Source: Natrinema versiforme (lineage in GTDB: Archaea; Halobacteriota; Halobacteria; Halobacteriales; Natrialbaceae). From it: a DNA stretch of 64,000 nucleotides. This document shows positions 53,663 through 63,913 of this stretch, in pieces; positions within the stretch are counted from its first letter, which is position 1, and every line of letters starts with the position of its first letter. The translations under genes and the position numbers were made by a program. The stretch lies in assembly GCF_005576615.1 (NCBI RefSeq), contig NZ_CP040331.1:62001-126000 (forward strand), in the 5' to 3' direction. The notes beneath the pieces were generated by a model. It made no database searches and was not told the origin of the DNA. It was given only the letters and a program-made list of their open reading frames with translations.

Positions 53663-53852
53663 TGTCGTTCACCGTTGAGATCGACGTTGCGTGGACCATG
53701 CCGTACATCCGACAGTACTGGCCCGCCGTGGGTCCGAAGTCGCCCAACTCGATGATCGCTGTTGGTCATCCACAGTGCGGGCAACTACTGCCTCGAGAGC
53801 CAGTTTCTTCGCGATTCGGCTTGTACTGTTGACTGCCTGTATCCCGGGTCAT
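53655..53852 (-). pseudogene. possible decayed zinc-finger gene
   Basis: From ATG 53852 the frame encodes MTRDTGSQQYKPNREETGSR then SSCPHCG, and meets TGA at 53766-53768; the same frame continues as PTAIIELGDFGPTAGQYCRM to a second stop at 53655. A cysteine pair before and a single cysteine after the stop suggest one former zinc finger. Confidence 0.3.
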
Positions 53853-54087
53853 TGTCCTGAGCCGAGATAGGCATCAACCGCGTGTTCCAGCACGCGGTTT
53901 CTCGAAGAACTATCCCCGAGCGTGATTCCTGTCTCCATCTAGACCTTCTACGGCATAAAATACAAATTTCTTTTACCCTTTTAACTTGTAATATCGGCTG
54001 ATTTAATCGCTATTCAACAGGTCAGAAACAGGTACTCGCATTTTCACGGAGCGAACCGCTAACGTGGTGGGTGAGTAAGCGAGGAAA
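53853..54087. other. AT-rich intergenic region
   Basis: No gene seen; 53940-54010 is T- and A-rich and may hold terminators for the flanking minus-strand transporter. Confidence 0.35.
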
Positions 54088-55284
54088 TCACTGGCTCTGT
54101 CTCGAAAGTGTCAAAATTCCGTATCCAGAGACGCCGAAGGCGAGGGCGGCGATACCGGCGATAAGAAGAGTATCGGCGTAGCCGACGACCGAGGCGATAG
54201 CGATGAACACTGGCGGGCCGAGGGTCGTCCCGAACTGCAGAACACTCGTTCGGATACTCATAACTCCACCGCGGAACGCATCGGGTGCGAGCCTATTCAA
54301 CGCCGTATCGGTAATTGGTTCCGCGAACCCCTGACCGATACCGAAAAGGAACAGAGCACCGACCAGAACCGGGATAGAACTGGTGATCGCAGCAAGTGAC
54401 ATACCGACACCGTAGGTCACGAATCCGAGCGTGATGAGCCGCGGCGGCGAGAGATGGCGAATGAGACGGGACGACTGCGAGGATGTTATCCCCATCGTTA
54501 CCGCCGGGAGCCCGAGCAAGAGTCCAATCGCACCTGAAGAGAGGCCGTAGGACTCATCAAGAATGAACGGTACAACTGTGAGCTGTGCGCCATAGAGGAT
54601 GAAGAAAATGCCGAAGATGGCGACGTACAACCCGAGGGCTGCCCATGTTGGCACCGCTCGAACTGCGTTAGTGATGTACGAGATTCCGGTCGAGTTCACA
54701 CTACTCGCAGGTTCGGTGAGAACTGCAGAGCCAACGACGGCGACGACGATTCCGATTCCGAAGCAGACGAACGGGACGGTCCACGAGAGTTGCGCAAGGC
54801 CACCGCCGAGGAGGGGATAGCCCGCTGCACCGATGGCGATGATCGCTGCGTTGAGACCGATAAGCTGACTCTGTTGTTCTCCCGAAAACAGGTCACCGAG
54901 CAACGTCACGGTGAGACTCATGATGGCACTTCCGGCTGTTCCCTGCACGACGCGGAGACCGAGAATCGTCGTGAATCCGTCGACAAATACGACTGCGCTG
55001 CCACTTACGCCAAACAAGAACAGCGAAGGGACCAGCACGCGCTTTCGACCAATCCGGTCAGCGATGAGGCCGACGAAGGGCGTGAATACGACGCCGGGCA
55101 AGGTAAATGCCGAGATGAGGAGACTCGCTTGACTCGGCGAAATATTCCACGCTGCCTGAATCGTCGGTAGTGCTGGACTGATGAGAGAGACGCCCATCAC
55201 ACTTACGAGCGTACTCGCAAAGATCACGAGGACCGTCCGTGATCGCTGAGTATCTGTACGGGAGCTAGAGAGGCGAAATCTCAT
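54088..55284 (-). CDS. major facilitator superfamily transporter
   Basis: 398 residues with twelve predicted helices. The loop 2-3 motif is GLIADRIGRKRVLVPSLFLF. N-terminal SPALPTIQAAWNISPSQASL and the central PALL-type spacing fit drug:proton antiporters of the DHA1 type. A single gene with its own promoter. Substrate unknown. Confidence 0.88.
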   Translation of the reverse strand: MRFRLSSSRTDTQRSRTVLVIFASTLVSVMGVSLISPALPTIQAAWNISPSQASLLISAFTLPGVVFTPFVGLIADRIGRKRVLVPSLFLFGVSGSAVVFVDGFTTILGLRVVQGTAGSAIMSLTVTLLGDLFSGEQQSQLIGLNAAIIAIGAAGYPLLGGGLAQLSWTVPFVCFGIGIVVAVVGSAVLTEPASSVNSTGISYITNAVRAVPTWAALGLYVAIFGIFFILYGAQLTVVPFILDESYGLSSGAIGLLLGLPAVTMGITSSQSSRLIRHLSPPRLITLGFVTYGVGMSLAAITSSIPVLVGALFLFGIGQGFAEPITDTALNRLAPDAFRGGVMSIRTSVLQFGTTLGPPVFIAIASVVGYADTLLIAGIAALAFGVSGYGILTLSRQSQ

Positions 55285-55458
55285 AGATAGTATCCCTAGA
55301 AAGTCGTGCGTCTAAATACCACCGAATAGCGATACAGGGTCCGTTATCGTAGAACGAGGATACCGCTGGACAGGCAGTCGGTTCGACCTCGAGTGGGCAG
55401 TCTGATACGCCTCGGGCGTCCGGTTGATGTCGTTATCAGTGTGGGCGCAGCCACTGAT

Positions 55459-56286
55459 TTAATGGTCGTGTCCACCCGCTGCCGGCGCGTCGATACCGTC
55501 ATAGAACGGGAGTTCCGGGTGCGGTACGTGGATTCCGACGCTCATTAACCCGTGTGCCAGCAGGACGTACCCTAGGATGACGAATGCGAACCCGAGCAGG
55601 CGGTGCACCCGCCGGCGGTGGACGACGTCGACGGCCTCGATAACTGTCCCGTAGGCGAAGACCGCGGGAATCGTTCCGATACCGAGGGCCGCAAGTGCGA
55701 CCGCCCCGCCGGTCGGCGATCCGATCGCGAACGCGTAGAGGTACGCCGGGTAGAGCACCGGACACGGTAACAGACCGTGTAGTGCCCCCAGTCCGACGAT
55801 CCCAGGTCCGCTCGCGAGCCGGTCGACGTGACCCGTCAACCGACCAGTGAGCCGCTCGAGCCCCGGCAAGTGAACGCCGCCGGTTGTCCGACCGAGCAGG
55901 TAGTATACGCCGGTCGCGACGACGAAACCGCCGACGACGATTCCGATCCCGCCACGGACTACGTCGACGATCGGCGTCAACTGGTCAGTCGTCAGGACGA
56001 CAGCGGCTCCAAGCGTCCCGAATGCCGCTCCTAGTACGGTATAACTAGCGGCCCGTCCGAGGTTGAACAACGCGTGCTGAGTCACCTCGTGGACCGTAAG
56101 GTGACCGCGCTGCCCGCTCGCCGATCCGGTCGCCGTTTCGGTCCCTCCGTCGGTCGCGGGCTCGGTCATCCGACTCGAGTAAAGTGTCACAAGCGGCCCG
56201 CACATCCCGATGCAGTGGGCGCCTGCGAGGAGTCCGATGACGACGAAGAGAGCGACGTCGGTGCCAAAGAGCGTGAGGGGATCCAT
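55459..56286 (-). CDS. sulfite exporter TauE/SafE-like membrane protein (CcdA/DsbD-related, metal handling)
   Basis: 275 residues, six or seven helices. LLAGAHCIGMCGPLVTLYSS near the start carries the paired cysteines of the heavy-metal-trafficking TauE/SafE group found beside cytochrome oxidase and copper genes, and LHGLLPCPVLYPAYLYAFA repeats the Cys-Pro pattern. A His-rich tail ends it (GGHDH). It lies just after the CopC-CopD pseudogene on the same strand, consistent with copper handling. Confidence 0.82.
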   Translation of the reverse strand: MDPLTLFGTDVALFVVIGLLAGAHCIGMCGPLVTLYSSRMTEPATDGGTETATGSASGQRGHLTVHEVTQHALFNLGRAASYTVLGAAFGTLGAAVVLTTDQLTPIVDVVRGGIGIVVGGFVVATGVYYLLGRTTGGVHLPGLERLTGRLTGHVDRLASGPGIVGLGALHGLLPCPVLYPAYLYAFAIGSPTGGAVALAALGIGTIPAVFAYGTVIEAVDVVHRRRVHRLLGFAFVILGYVLLAHGLMSVGIHVPHPELPFYDGIDAPAAGGHDH

Positions 56287-56401
56287 CGTGTCTCGTATCT
56301 CGATCGTTCGAAGACGACCTTGTCTCTATCTATACACCTATGGATGTTGTGCGTTTCGGCTTCACCGCTGGCCATCGCCCATGATCATCGACCGGCAGTG
56401 G

Positions 56402-58388
56402 CTACGACCATTTCCGGAACTGTGTCGTTTCGGCGGCGACTGCGACTGAGCCGACCACCCCGACCGCGACGGCCCCGAACTGAAGTAGTGTAGTAAACAC
56501 CGAGTCGTCGCTGTCACTACTGTGGTCTGTTTCATCGTGATCGTGAGTGCCAGCGTCGGATTCCACGTGAGCGTCGACTGTCTGGGCGACGAACTCGTCG
56601 TTAGGCTCACCGGTGATGCGGAGCTCCCAGTCACCGTCCGATGGCAGCGTCTGAACGTCGCATAGGTGCCGTCTTCGGTCTCGGCGAGCTCGACCTGGAA
56701 CCTGTCACCGGCCTCACTCTCGGCAAGCAACCGGACGGTCCGTTCTGACTCGAGGTAGTCGTCGCCGTCTGTGAACGCGGCCTCGAAGACGACCGGTTTC
56801 CCTTGCTGGAGGCGGAGTCGCTCATCGTTCGCGTCACGGTCGGCGGGCGTCGCCATCAGTTCGATATCAACGTCGCCCTCGCGCTCGATAGTCGCCGTTC
56901 CGGGACCGTCGTCACCGCCGACAACGGCTGCCGTCGGGACAGAGGTGAGTAGTCCCGAGAGGAGGACGACCAGGACGAGGATCGCAACCTCGAATCGAAC
57001 AGCGCGGGTGAAGGCGGTGATCGCGCCGTCGTCGGGCTGACCGCCGTCGTCGCGGATCCGCGTCCCGGCGCCGCCCAGCACTCTGCCGACGAATCCGTCG
57101 CAATCCGCGTCGTCGGGCGACTCGAGTCGCCGGAGGAGGACGATCCTGGTGAATCCTCCCAGGCCGAGCCCTAGCAGGACCAGCAGCGTCTTCGGCGAGA
57201 GGGTGGCGCCGTAGACGCTCTCGCCGAGCGCCGCGAGGGACGGGACGTGCCAGGAGGCGAGACCGAGCCCCGTCGCGACCGCGAGGGTCACGCCGGCGAG
57301 CGCCAGCAGCGAGTAACGTCAGATCGCACTCGCGGCAACGGTCGTTCGGTCGGCGGGTGCCGTCTCACGGAGCAGGAGCGGGACGACCAGGGCGAGGACG
57401 ACTAGGCCGCCGACCCACAGCCCCGCGCTGGCGACGTGCGCGAAGTCAAGGATCGCCCCCTGCAGGCGATTGATCGCAGTGGCCGAGTGGCTACTCCAGC
57501 TGACGGCCGCACCGACCCCGATCGCTCCGACCAGCGAGCCGCCGAGCCAGATGCGTCGAGGAATGCCACCGGCGACGACGGCCCCAAAGAGGGCCAGCAC
57601 GGCGGCAGCGAGGCCGAGCTGAACCAGCCACGCTCGGCTGAGGGGCATGCCGGCGAACTCGAGGACAGTCGCCGTCGAGAGCGATCCCACCGCCGTTGCT
57701 CGAGCGACCCGAGTGCGGAGACGGAGACGAACAGCAACGCACTTGCAACGGTGAGCAGCCGCTTCAGTCGTCGGTCGACCGACCGCATCGACGAGCCGAC
57801 ACGATCGGCAATCGGGTAGACGGCGACTCCGGCCGTAATTGGACCACCGACGAGACCGACGAGCGCGACCAGCAATAGTCCCTTGGCGGCGGTCTCACCG
57901 GGCGGTACGCCTTCGTCTGGCTCGTCGTCCGCGTATGCCTCGAGGACGGCATCCCGGTCGAGCGGTTCGTCGCCGACGCTGAAGACGAACGACCCAGTCA
58001 CCGTATGGCCGTCGTCGGCAAGAATCTCCCACTTTACGCTGTACATCCCCTCGGCCGCTTCGCCGTCGGTGGCACTCTCGAGGGGCGTGCGTACGAGCTG
58101 AGGGTCGTCGGAGTCAACCGTGGCGTCGCTGCTGACATCATCGCCGTCAGGACCGCTGACGGTGACATCGGCGGTTTGAACTCCATCGCCGGAGAAGGTG
58201 AGCGTTACCTCTTGGGGAAGTGCCTCGACCTGTTCGCCGTTGGCGGGATCTGAATCGCTCAGGTAGGCGTGGGCCGCAACCGGCGTCGCAACGCTCGCCA
58301 AGACGACGACTACGACCGCGAGTATTGCGAATAGCCACAGCCGGCATCGACTCGCAAAAGCGTGTTCGAGCGATTCGTCCCAACTCAT
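56402..58388 (-). pseudogene. copper-resistance CopC-CopD fusion gene with three lesions
   Basis: From ATG 58388: signal peptide (LWLFAILAVVVVVLASVATP) with cleavage before HAYLSDSDPANGE, whose first histidine is the CopC copper ligand; CopC to about residue 140; then CopD helices. A frameshift near 57690 moves the helices to a frame ending at TGA 57319-57321, in place of an Arg codon. After it the frame continues RYSLLALAGVTLAVATG through more helices and a CopC-like extracellular domain until a second frameshift near 56660. The final frame, QTLPSDGDWELRITGEPNDE to a last helix, stops at 56402. An ancestral protein of about 660 residues is implied. Confidence 0.82.
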
Positions 58389-58389
58389 G

Positions 58390-59586
58390 CTATTCGGGGA
58401 CGTACTGGACGGTGTCGACGTCGTCCTCGACAGGAACGTACTCGATCAGCTCACGGTCCGCCATGTCGATCACCGCGACGGTGCCGTCGGCGCTTGCGGG
58501 CGTGAAGAAGTAGCCGTCGCCCGAGACGCCGGACCGGTGGAGGCTATGCGTGTTTTCTGGGCGTTCGATCTCGCCTGCGTCGATTCGATCGACTACCTCA
58601 AGTTCGTCAACGTCGACGACGGTCGCGTCGGGACTCATCGTGTTTGCGGTGAATCCGTATAGCGTACCGTCAGCTTCGTAGTACTCGAGGGCGTCGGGGC
58701 CGCCCTCGACGCCGACGGTGCCAACTTCATCGCTGTCCTCGCTCGTCGCGTCGAGGAAGCGAATCTCCTCCTCTCCGATGTTCCCCAGCAGTTGCTCGTC
58801 GGGCGTGAGATACATCCCGCCAGCGAGATCGAGTTCGTCGACGACCTCGTTGGACTCGATGTCGACCACGGCGGTCGTGCCGACACCGCCCGAGCGCTCG
58901 AAATAGGCAAGGCTGGCCTGCGGGCTATAGCCCTTGTAGTGGGTGCCGCCCTCGTCGCCGAGTTCGATGGAGTCGATTCGTTCGTAGGCGTCCATGTCGA
59001 TGACGTGCGCCGCTGGGTCGTTGACGTTCGTCGCATACCCCGTCGAGCCGAAGTCTTCGTGATAGAGAAGCTTGCCGTGACCCTCGGCGCCGAGGCCGGC
59101 TTCGACGGTCTCGACGACCTCGTGGTCCGTCGTATCGATGACATAGAACGTTCCCTCGGCGTCTGAGTGAGCCCACATCTCCTCGTCGTTCGGGTGGTAC
59201 ATGTGGGTACCGGCGGGGCCCATCGGGACCTCGGCAGTAATCTCACGGGTCTCGATATGGATCACAAGTACTTGGGAGGCCGATGTCTCGATGACGAAGA
59301 GCTGGCTCCCATCGTTCGTCACGACCGCGTCACCGTGTGCGTAGCCCTCGACGCCGTCGGTGATCTCGTCGACAACCTCGCCCTCGCCCGGATCGATCAG
59401 GCCGATCGTCTCCGGGTCGAACGCGTAGGAGAGTCCGGCACTCCCCTCAGTGTCGGTTCCATTCTCGCTGTTCTCTCCATTCTCTTCAGTCTCATCCTCG
59501 TCGCCGCCGAGACAGCCATCGAGGCCGATCGCGAGGCCGCCGCTCAGTACCTGTACGAACTGTCGTCGGTCGGTGGCTCGGTCCAT
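58390..59586 (-). CDS. beta-propeller (YncE-like) lipoprotein
   Basis: 398 residues. The N-terminus is a Tat-like signal (RATDRRQFVQVLSGG) with a possible lipid cysteine (GLDGCLGG), then a low-complexity acidic linker. The rest is a WD-like seven-bladed propeller: repeated blades such as QLFVIETSASQVLVIHIE and TFYVIDTTDHEVVETVEAG. Several His (GTHMYHP, GTHYKGY) lie on loops and might bind metal. Its stop is 1 nt from the CopC-CopD start, so the two were an operon. Confidence 0.85.
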   Translation of the reverse strand: MDRATDRRQFVQVLSGGLAIGLDGCLGGDEDETEENGENSENGTDTEGSAGLSYAFDPETIGLIDPGEGEVVDEITDGVEGYAHGDAVVTNDGSQLFVIETSASQVLVIHIETREITAEVPMGPAGTHMYHPNDEEMWAHSDAEGTFYVIDTTDHEVVETVEAGLGAEGHGKLLYHEDFGSTGYATNVNDPAAHVIDMDAYERIDSIELGDEGGTHYKGYSPQASLAYFERSGGVGTTAVVDIESNEVVDELDLAGGMYLTPDEQLLGNIGEEEIRFLDATSEDSDEVGTVGVEGGPDALEYYEADGTLYGFTANTMSPDATVVDVDELEVVDRIDAGEIERPENTHSLHRSGVSGDGYFFTPASADGTVAVIDMADRELIEYVPVEDDVDTVQYVPE

Positions 59587-59740
59587 ATCGGGGAGACTGC
59601 CTAGGTAATCGCGATTGTGGTATGATTTTCGAACCTAGTTCAGTCAGTCGTCGAGCTCCGATCACGAACGTTAGTTCATCAAATAATTCATCTATTTAAT
59701 CACTTTCGCACCTATTCGACCGATGGGAGACGGAGTAAAT

Positions 59741-60478
59741 TCACTGCTGGATCCCCCGAATCCGATCGACGGTAACCTCAACAAGTCGGATAAAATTGAC
59801 TGTATCCGGTACGACATCAATAGTACCCCCATTTTCGAGAATGGCACGCTCTGTCGGGCCTCCAATCGCACCGACCACTGTTTCCTCTAACTCATGTTGT
59901 AGTGCAGCGACAGCGTCATGTTCGGACGCAATCTGGAAGAAATGATCGACTGTCTTCGGCGATGTAAACAGGATACCATCCAATTCACCGTCTATAGCGT
60001 GTGAAAGCGAGTGACCAGCAGTCTCTGGTCGTCGCAGGCGATACAAGTGCGTTTCGTGAACGACTGCACCCGCTGCGTTTAGCCCCTCAATCAATACGTT
60101 GCTGCCGTGCGCACTTCGTGCGAGTTCGATGGTTTTTCCGTCGATATCAGCAGATAACTCGTCGACGAGGCCTGTAGACGAGAACGACGATGGAACGACA
60201 CCGACCGAATATCCGTGGTTGCGTAACGCAGTCGCAGTCTGATCCCCCACGGCACAAACTATGGTTTCCCGTTGTTCCCATCCGTCTGCAGCAGCCAGGT
60301 CAACACCGGTTTTGCTCGTGAAAATACAGTAATCTGCGTGCCATGGGCTCTGACCGGTCGGTTCTATCGTAAGCATCGGATCTGGGACCGGCGATACATT
60401 GAGTGACCGGAGATACTTGACCGCTTCGACGATTCGGTTGTCGTCTGGACGGAGGACAGCTACTGTTGGCTGGGTCAT
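59741..60478 (-). CDS. hemD: uroporphyrinogen-III synthase (HemD-like)
   Basis: 245 residues. The fold shows two similar halves: VAVLRPDDNRIVEAVKYLRS and later ILFTSPKTVDHFFQIASEH with GAIGGPTERAILENGGTIDV. It closes hydroxymethylbilane to uroporphyrinogen III on the path to haem and cobamides. No catalytic residue is universally conserved in the family. It is alone here; other hem genes are absent. Confidence 0.85.
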   Translation of the reverse strand: MTQPTVAVLRPDDNRIVEAVKYLRSLNVSPVPDPMLTIEPTGQSPWHADYCIFTSKTGVDLAAADGWEQRETIVCAVGDQTATALRNHGYSVGVVPSSFSSTGLVDELSADIDGKTIELARSAHGSNVLIEGLNAAGAVVHETHLYRLRRPETAGHSLSHAIDGELDGILFTSPKTVDHFFQIASEHDAVAALQHELEETVVGAIGGPTERAILENGGTIDVVPDTVNFIRLVEVTVDRIRGIQQ

Positions 60479-60626
60479 ACTAGTAGGTTAGCTAATGTCG
60501 AACTTGTGTGTATCGAGAATGAACTCCCAGTCTTGACGATTCAACCGCACTCCTGCTAAAAATGAGCCGTCTCCTCTGACAGATAGTAGTAGACTTTAAG
60601 ACAGATACGATCGGCATCTGAACCGT

Positions 60627-61855
60627 ATGAATTCTTCCGACAATGTCCTAGAGTTCTCTCCAGAGGAGCGGTTCCAAATGATAAACGAGGCAACGAATCG
60701 TATCTGGGATCACTTAGAGAATCTACCGGATCAGCCAGCTACTGATACCGAGAAAAGTGATGAATTGGCGAAACAGATCTGCAGTTGCAGACTTGATTTC
60801 GAATTCGGTCAATAGATACATCGGCGCTTGGCTAACTGCACCGGCACTATCCCGTATCGAAGCGAACGTAATAGAGTGGTTCTGTGAGATTATCGGCTAC
60901 CCAGAAGAGGCGTTCGGACTCCTTACGACAGGAGGCTCAATAGCCAATCTCATAGCGACAATCACTGCCCGACACGAAAGCCTGTCAGAGGTGTTTCTTG
61001 ACGGCACTATTTATACAAGCGATCAGTCCCACCACTCGGTAGCCAAAGCCGCAGTATTAGCCGGACTTCCCGCAGAAAACGTCCGTTCAGTCTCAACCGA
61101 TGAAGAGTATCGAATTGAAGTAGATACCCTCGAAGAGATGATAGAGGAGGACCGAGCTGCTGGAAAACGCCCGTTTCTCGTCGTCGGTAGCGCAGGGACG
61201 ACTAATACAGGAGCAGTCGATGATCTCGACGCGCTTGCAGAGGTCTGTAATCGGGAGGACATGTAGATTCACGCTGATGGAGCTACGGCGGCTTCTTTAC
61301 GCTTACCGAGAAGGGGCGCGAGCAACTGGCAGGAATTGAACGATGCGATTCGGTTACCTTAGACCCTCACAAAGGGCTATTTCTTCCTTACGGCACTGGT
61401 GCGTTATTGGTTCGGGACGAGCAGTCGTTGACTCACACTCACGCAATCGATGCGGACTATATTCCAGATTGGGATCCTGACTCCGCGTTCGTTGATTTCA
61501 GCTATCTCAGTCCAGAGCTCAGCCGTGATTTCCGTGGGCTGTGTGTCTGGTTACCGTTGAAAATGCACGGTATCGAGCCGTTCCGGATGAATCTCGGGGA
61601 GAAACTCGAACTCGCGCGCATAGCTACGGCCAAGATCAAAAACATCGATCACGTTCGCGTAGTAGCAGAGCCACAACTTTCTACACTTGCATTCCGTCTC
61701 AATCCGCCAGGCGTGGAGGGAGAAGAACTCGATAAACTCAATCAGGAACTACTTAAAGCGATAATCGTCGACAAGGCTGCCTCCCACGTGAACTTTCTCT
61801 ATCTACATATCGATCCCGCCGAGATAACACGGGACTCACAGCGACAGTCCATATA
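60627..61855 (+). pseudogene. decayed PLP-dependent amino-acid decarboxylase
   Basis: Fragments of an aromatic/group II decarboxylase in order: MNSSDNVLEFSPEERFQMIN, a deletion and frameshift near 60770, ADLISNSVNRYIGAWLTAPA and LTTGGSIANLIATITARHES, then VVGSAGTTNTGAVDDLDALA. At 61264-61266 TAG replaces the Trp of the DMWLHVDG motif, a frameshift follows at about 61280, then the lysine motif LDPHKGLFLPYGTGALLVRD and the C-terminal half to about 61855. It cannot give an active enzyme. Confidence 0.85.
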
Positions 61856-62012
61856 GGGATAGTGAAAACCGGATGAGTCGCTGAAGTGTCTCTCCCCGAA
61901 ACCTGCTCGAGGGAATATTCGCAACACTATTCCGGTATGATGGGTAGAGACCCTGAATCGAACGGTGATAGCGATCGAAGTGAGGTAATCCCATCGGACG
62001 CTGACTGTGCAG

Positions 62013-62990
62013 TTATCGATCCGTGAACGCACTCGCAACTAACAGCGGGAACACGAGCGTTGCTTCGGCCTCGACTTGCGTGTAGTTCGTTTGCTCGTCT
62101 TTGATCTTCCCCCACGACACCGCTTCGTTCGGTGGCGCTCCCGAGAGAGACCCGTCTCCTTCCATCCCCGTAGAAATATAGACGACGTAGTCTGCACCGC
62201 CGCGAAACAGATTCGTCATGATCGCGTGGTGTTTTGGCACACCGCCACCGACAGCTATCAACCCTGTCGTATCTGCGAGCAAACCGTCCTCGATGAGCGA
62301 GTCGTAGTCGTCTAGGATTTCGATCCCAACCTCCGAATCGTATCCTTGTCGGTAATAATAGAGAAAGTTACCGACTTCTGAGTCTGTCAGTGCCGGGCAG
62401 TAGACGGGGATATCGTTGTCCGCGGCCTGTTTCAAGACGGAATCTTCGTCGTCAAGCGTCTCTCCCAGCTCTCGTGCGAATGCTGTCGGCGTGCGCACTT
62501 TGTCGTCCGTGAAAAAGTCGTCGAAAAAATCGTAGAGGTACTCCTCAAGCCACACGTACCGATCAGACGGAACGAAAATATTTCCGAGTCGGTTGATGCC
62601 GCGGTCGCGAAGTCTTGCCTCGTCGGCGTCCCACTCACCAATCTTGAATGGTTTTGCGGTCTTAATTACGTCTTCCGTCAACGACCCAGACGTAGTGATG
62701 AGCACGTCGATATACCCTTCGCGGACCAGATACGCGACGACTTCACGTAATCCGGAAGAGATGATATTCGAGGTGAACGTGAGGTAGATGGTTGCGTTCT
62801 CCTTTTGCATTCGGTCGGCGATATCGACGGCTTCGGCCAATTGTGTCGCTTGAAATCCCGTTGTTTCATAAGCCGCAATAAGGTCGTGAAAGTCGAACTC
62901 CCCATGGAAATCATATCCTCGGACGTCTGCCGTGGTTAGTTCGTCGTCACTACCCGGAACAACATGTTCGTGCGATTCGTCTTCCTCCAT
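62013..62990 (-). CDS. dhs: deoxyhypusine synthase
   Basis: 325 residues. It transfers an aminobutyl group from spermidine (or agmatine-derived chemistry in some archaea) to a lysine of aIF5A. TFTSNIISSGLREVVAYLV and LITTSGSLTEDVIK form the NAD site, GGGVPKHHAIM the active-site wall, and Lys295 in EAVSWGKIK is the catalytic lysine. The N-terminal 20 residues are acidic and variable. It is transcribed alone. Confidence 0.92.
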   Translation of the reverse strand: MEEDESHEHVVPGSDDELTTADVRGYDFHGEFDFHDLIAAYETTGFQATQLAEAVDIADRMQKENATIYLTFTSNIISSGLREVVAYLVREGYIDVLITTSGSLTEDVIKTAKPFKIGEWDADEARLRDRGINRLGNIFVPSDRYVWLEEYLYDFFDDFFTDDKVRTPTAFARELGETLDDEDSVLKQAADNDIPVYCPALTDSEVGNFLYYYRQGYDSEVGIEILDDYDSLIEDGLLADTTGLIAVGGGVPKHHAIMTNLFRGGADYVVYISTGMEGDGSLSGAPPNEAVSWGKIKDEQTNYTQVEAEATLVFPLLVASAFTDR

Positions 62991-63104
62991 ACGATTCCGT
63001 AGCGCGACGACTGATTTGAATGTCTCGAGATGAATCGCTCGCTATTCATTACTAGCGGGAATGTTGGTTAACCTACCAATGGAGGTAATGGTGGGGATAG
63101 GAGT

Positions 63105-63250
63105 AACGGCTGTGTGGCACAACCATCGGTACACCTGTTCAACTGCGAGAGCGGAACGTTTCACATGAGAGAACAGGTCGTGTCGTAGACCAGCAAATAT
63201 CCAACCGCAGTACTGGAAGCCGCGCCCTTCAGGGCGCGGTGGATATCACC
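63105..63250 (+). mobile_element. TnpB C-terminal relic with terminal hairpin
   Basis: The plus frame reads NGCVAQPSVHLFNCESGTFH then MREQVVS, one TAG, and TSKYPTAVLEAAPFRARWIS, the recalled ending of IS1341-type haloarchaeal TnpB. The last codons contain the hairpin CCGCGCCC-TTCA-GGGCGCGG (63221-63240), typical of the element's right end and omega-RNA. The catalytic part is missing. Confidence 0.65.
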
Positions 63251-63380
63251 CAATGGTTCCACTCGTGATCAGTAGAAGTATAATTCCAGCTACTAACACC
63301 AGTGTTAGCCATCCAAAAAATATTATCGCGGCTTGCCGGCCTGTGACCTGGTCACCGTTAAGGATTTCGTCAAGCTCCAT
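63246..63380 (-). CDS. 44-residue membrane microprotein
   Basis: ATG 63380 to TGA 63246: MELDEILNGDQVTGRQAAII then one membrane helix (FFGWLTLVLVAGIILLLI). It is short but has a clean start and hydrophobic segment. It ends at the TnpB hairpin, which could act as its terminator. Function unknown. Confidence 0.5.
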   Translation of the reverse strand: MELDEILNGDQVTGRQAAIIFFGWLTLVLVAGIILLLITSGTIG

Positions 63381-63440
63381 ATGCAGTAGTACTCGTCTGG
63401 TCGAGATAAATCGTTTGATCTGGTCTGTTCTCTAACTCTA

Positions 63441-63620
63441 TCACGATTCGTTTGACTTGATTTTCCGGAGTTTCTCGAGGAGTTCGCCGGTCGAACTGCC
63501 ATCGTCGAACGTTATTTTTCCTCGATACTCGTTCGGCTGGTTGTCCGACTCCGATTCAATCTCAGAGATCGCTCGTTCGTGACGCTCGTACTCACGCTGG
63601 TCATAGTCACCTATTCCCAT
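63441..63620 (-). CDS. small haloarchaeal DUF5786-like protein
   Basis: 59 residues from ATG 63620 (MGIGDYDQREYERHERAISE); the family as I recall begins MGFGSYD and ends in a conserved ELLxRLxxIK, seen here as GELLEKLRKIKSNES. A 15-codon upstream extension is probably not translated. The protein is acidic; function unknown. Confidence 0.7.
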   Translation of the reverse strand: MGIGDYDQREYERHERAISEIESESDNQPNEYRGKITFDDGSSTGELLEKLRKIKSNES

Positions 63621-63913
63621 GTAAATCCGAAGTTCGCGAGGATTCGTAATCAAGGTATCGGTCACCTCCGGAATAGCGGTATAGACGCTCTAGCAAGCTT
63701 CCACTAACATCATATTTAGTAGTACAGTATAATGGGACACAGTCATTTCGCGTTCGATTCCATCCCTATCTATTACAAACGCACGTCTGTAATAGACTCA
63801 TCCATATACTTTATTCTGTGAATACATGTGAGTACCCTATGGGGGGGGGTGGACTCAACTATCATTGGAGGAGTCAACCCAAAATTCTCTTAGGACATAA
63901 TAGTACACACATC

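Noticed and set aside
15970-61266. Amber recoding (TAG as an amino acid), because TAG interrupts CDC48, the permease stub and the decarboxylase
   Set aside because: Two of the three genes also carry frameshifts or deletions, and many intact genes here (for example those ending at 2927, 5384, 12744) use TAG as a normal stop.
63841-63849. Run of nine or more G at the right edge
   Set aside because: A homopolymer alone gives no feature and may be of uncertain length.
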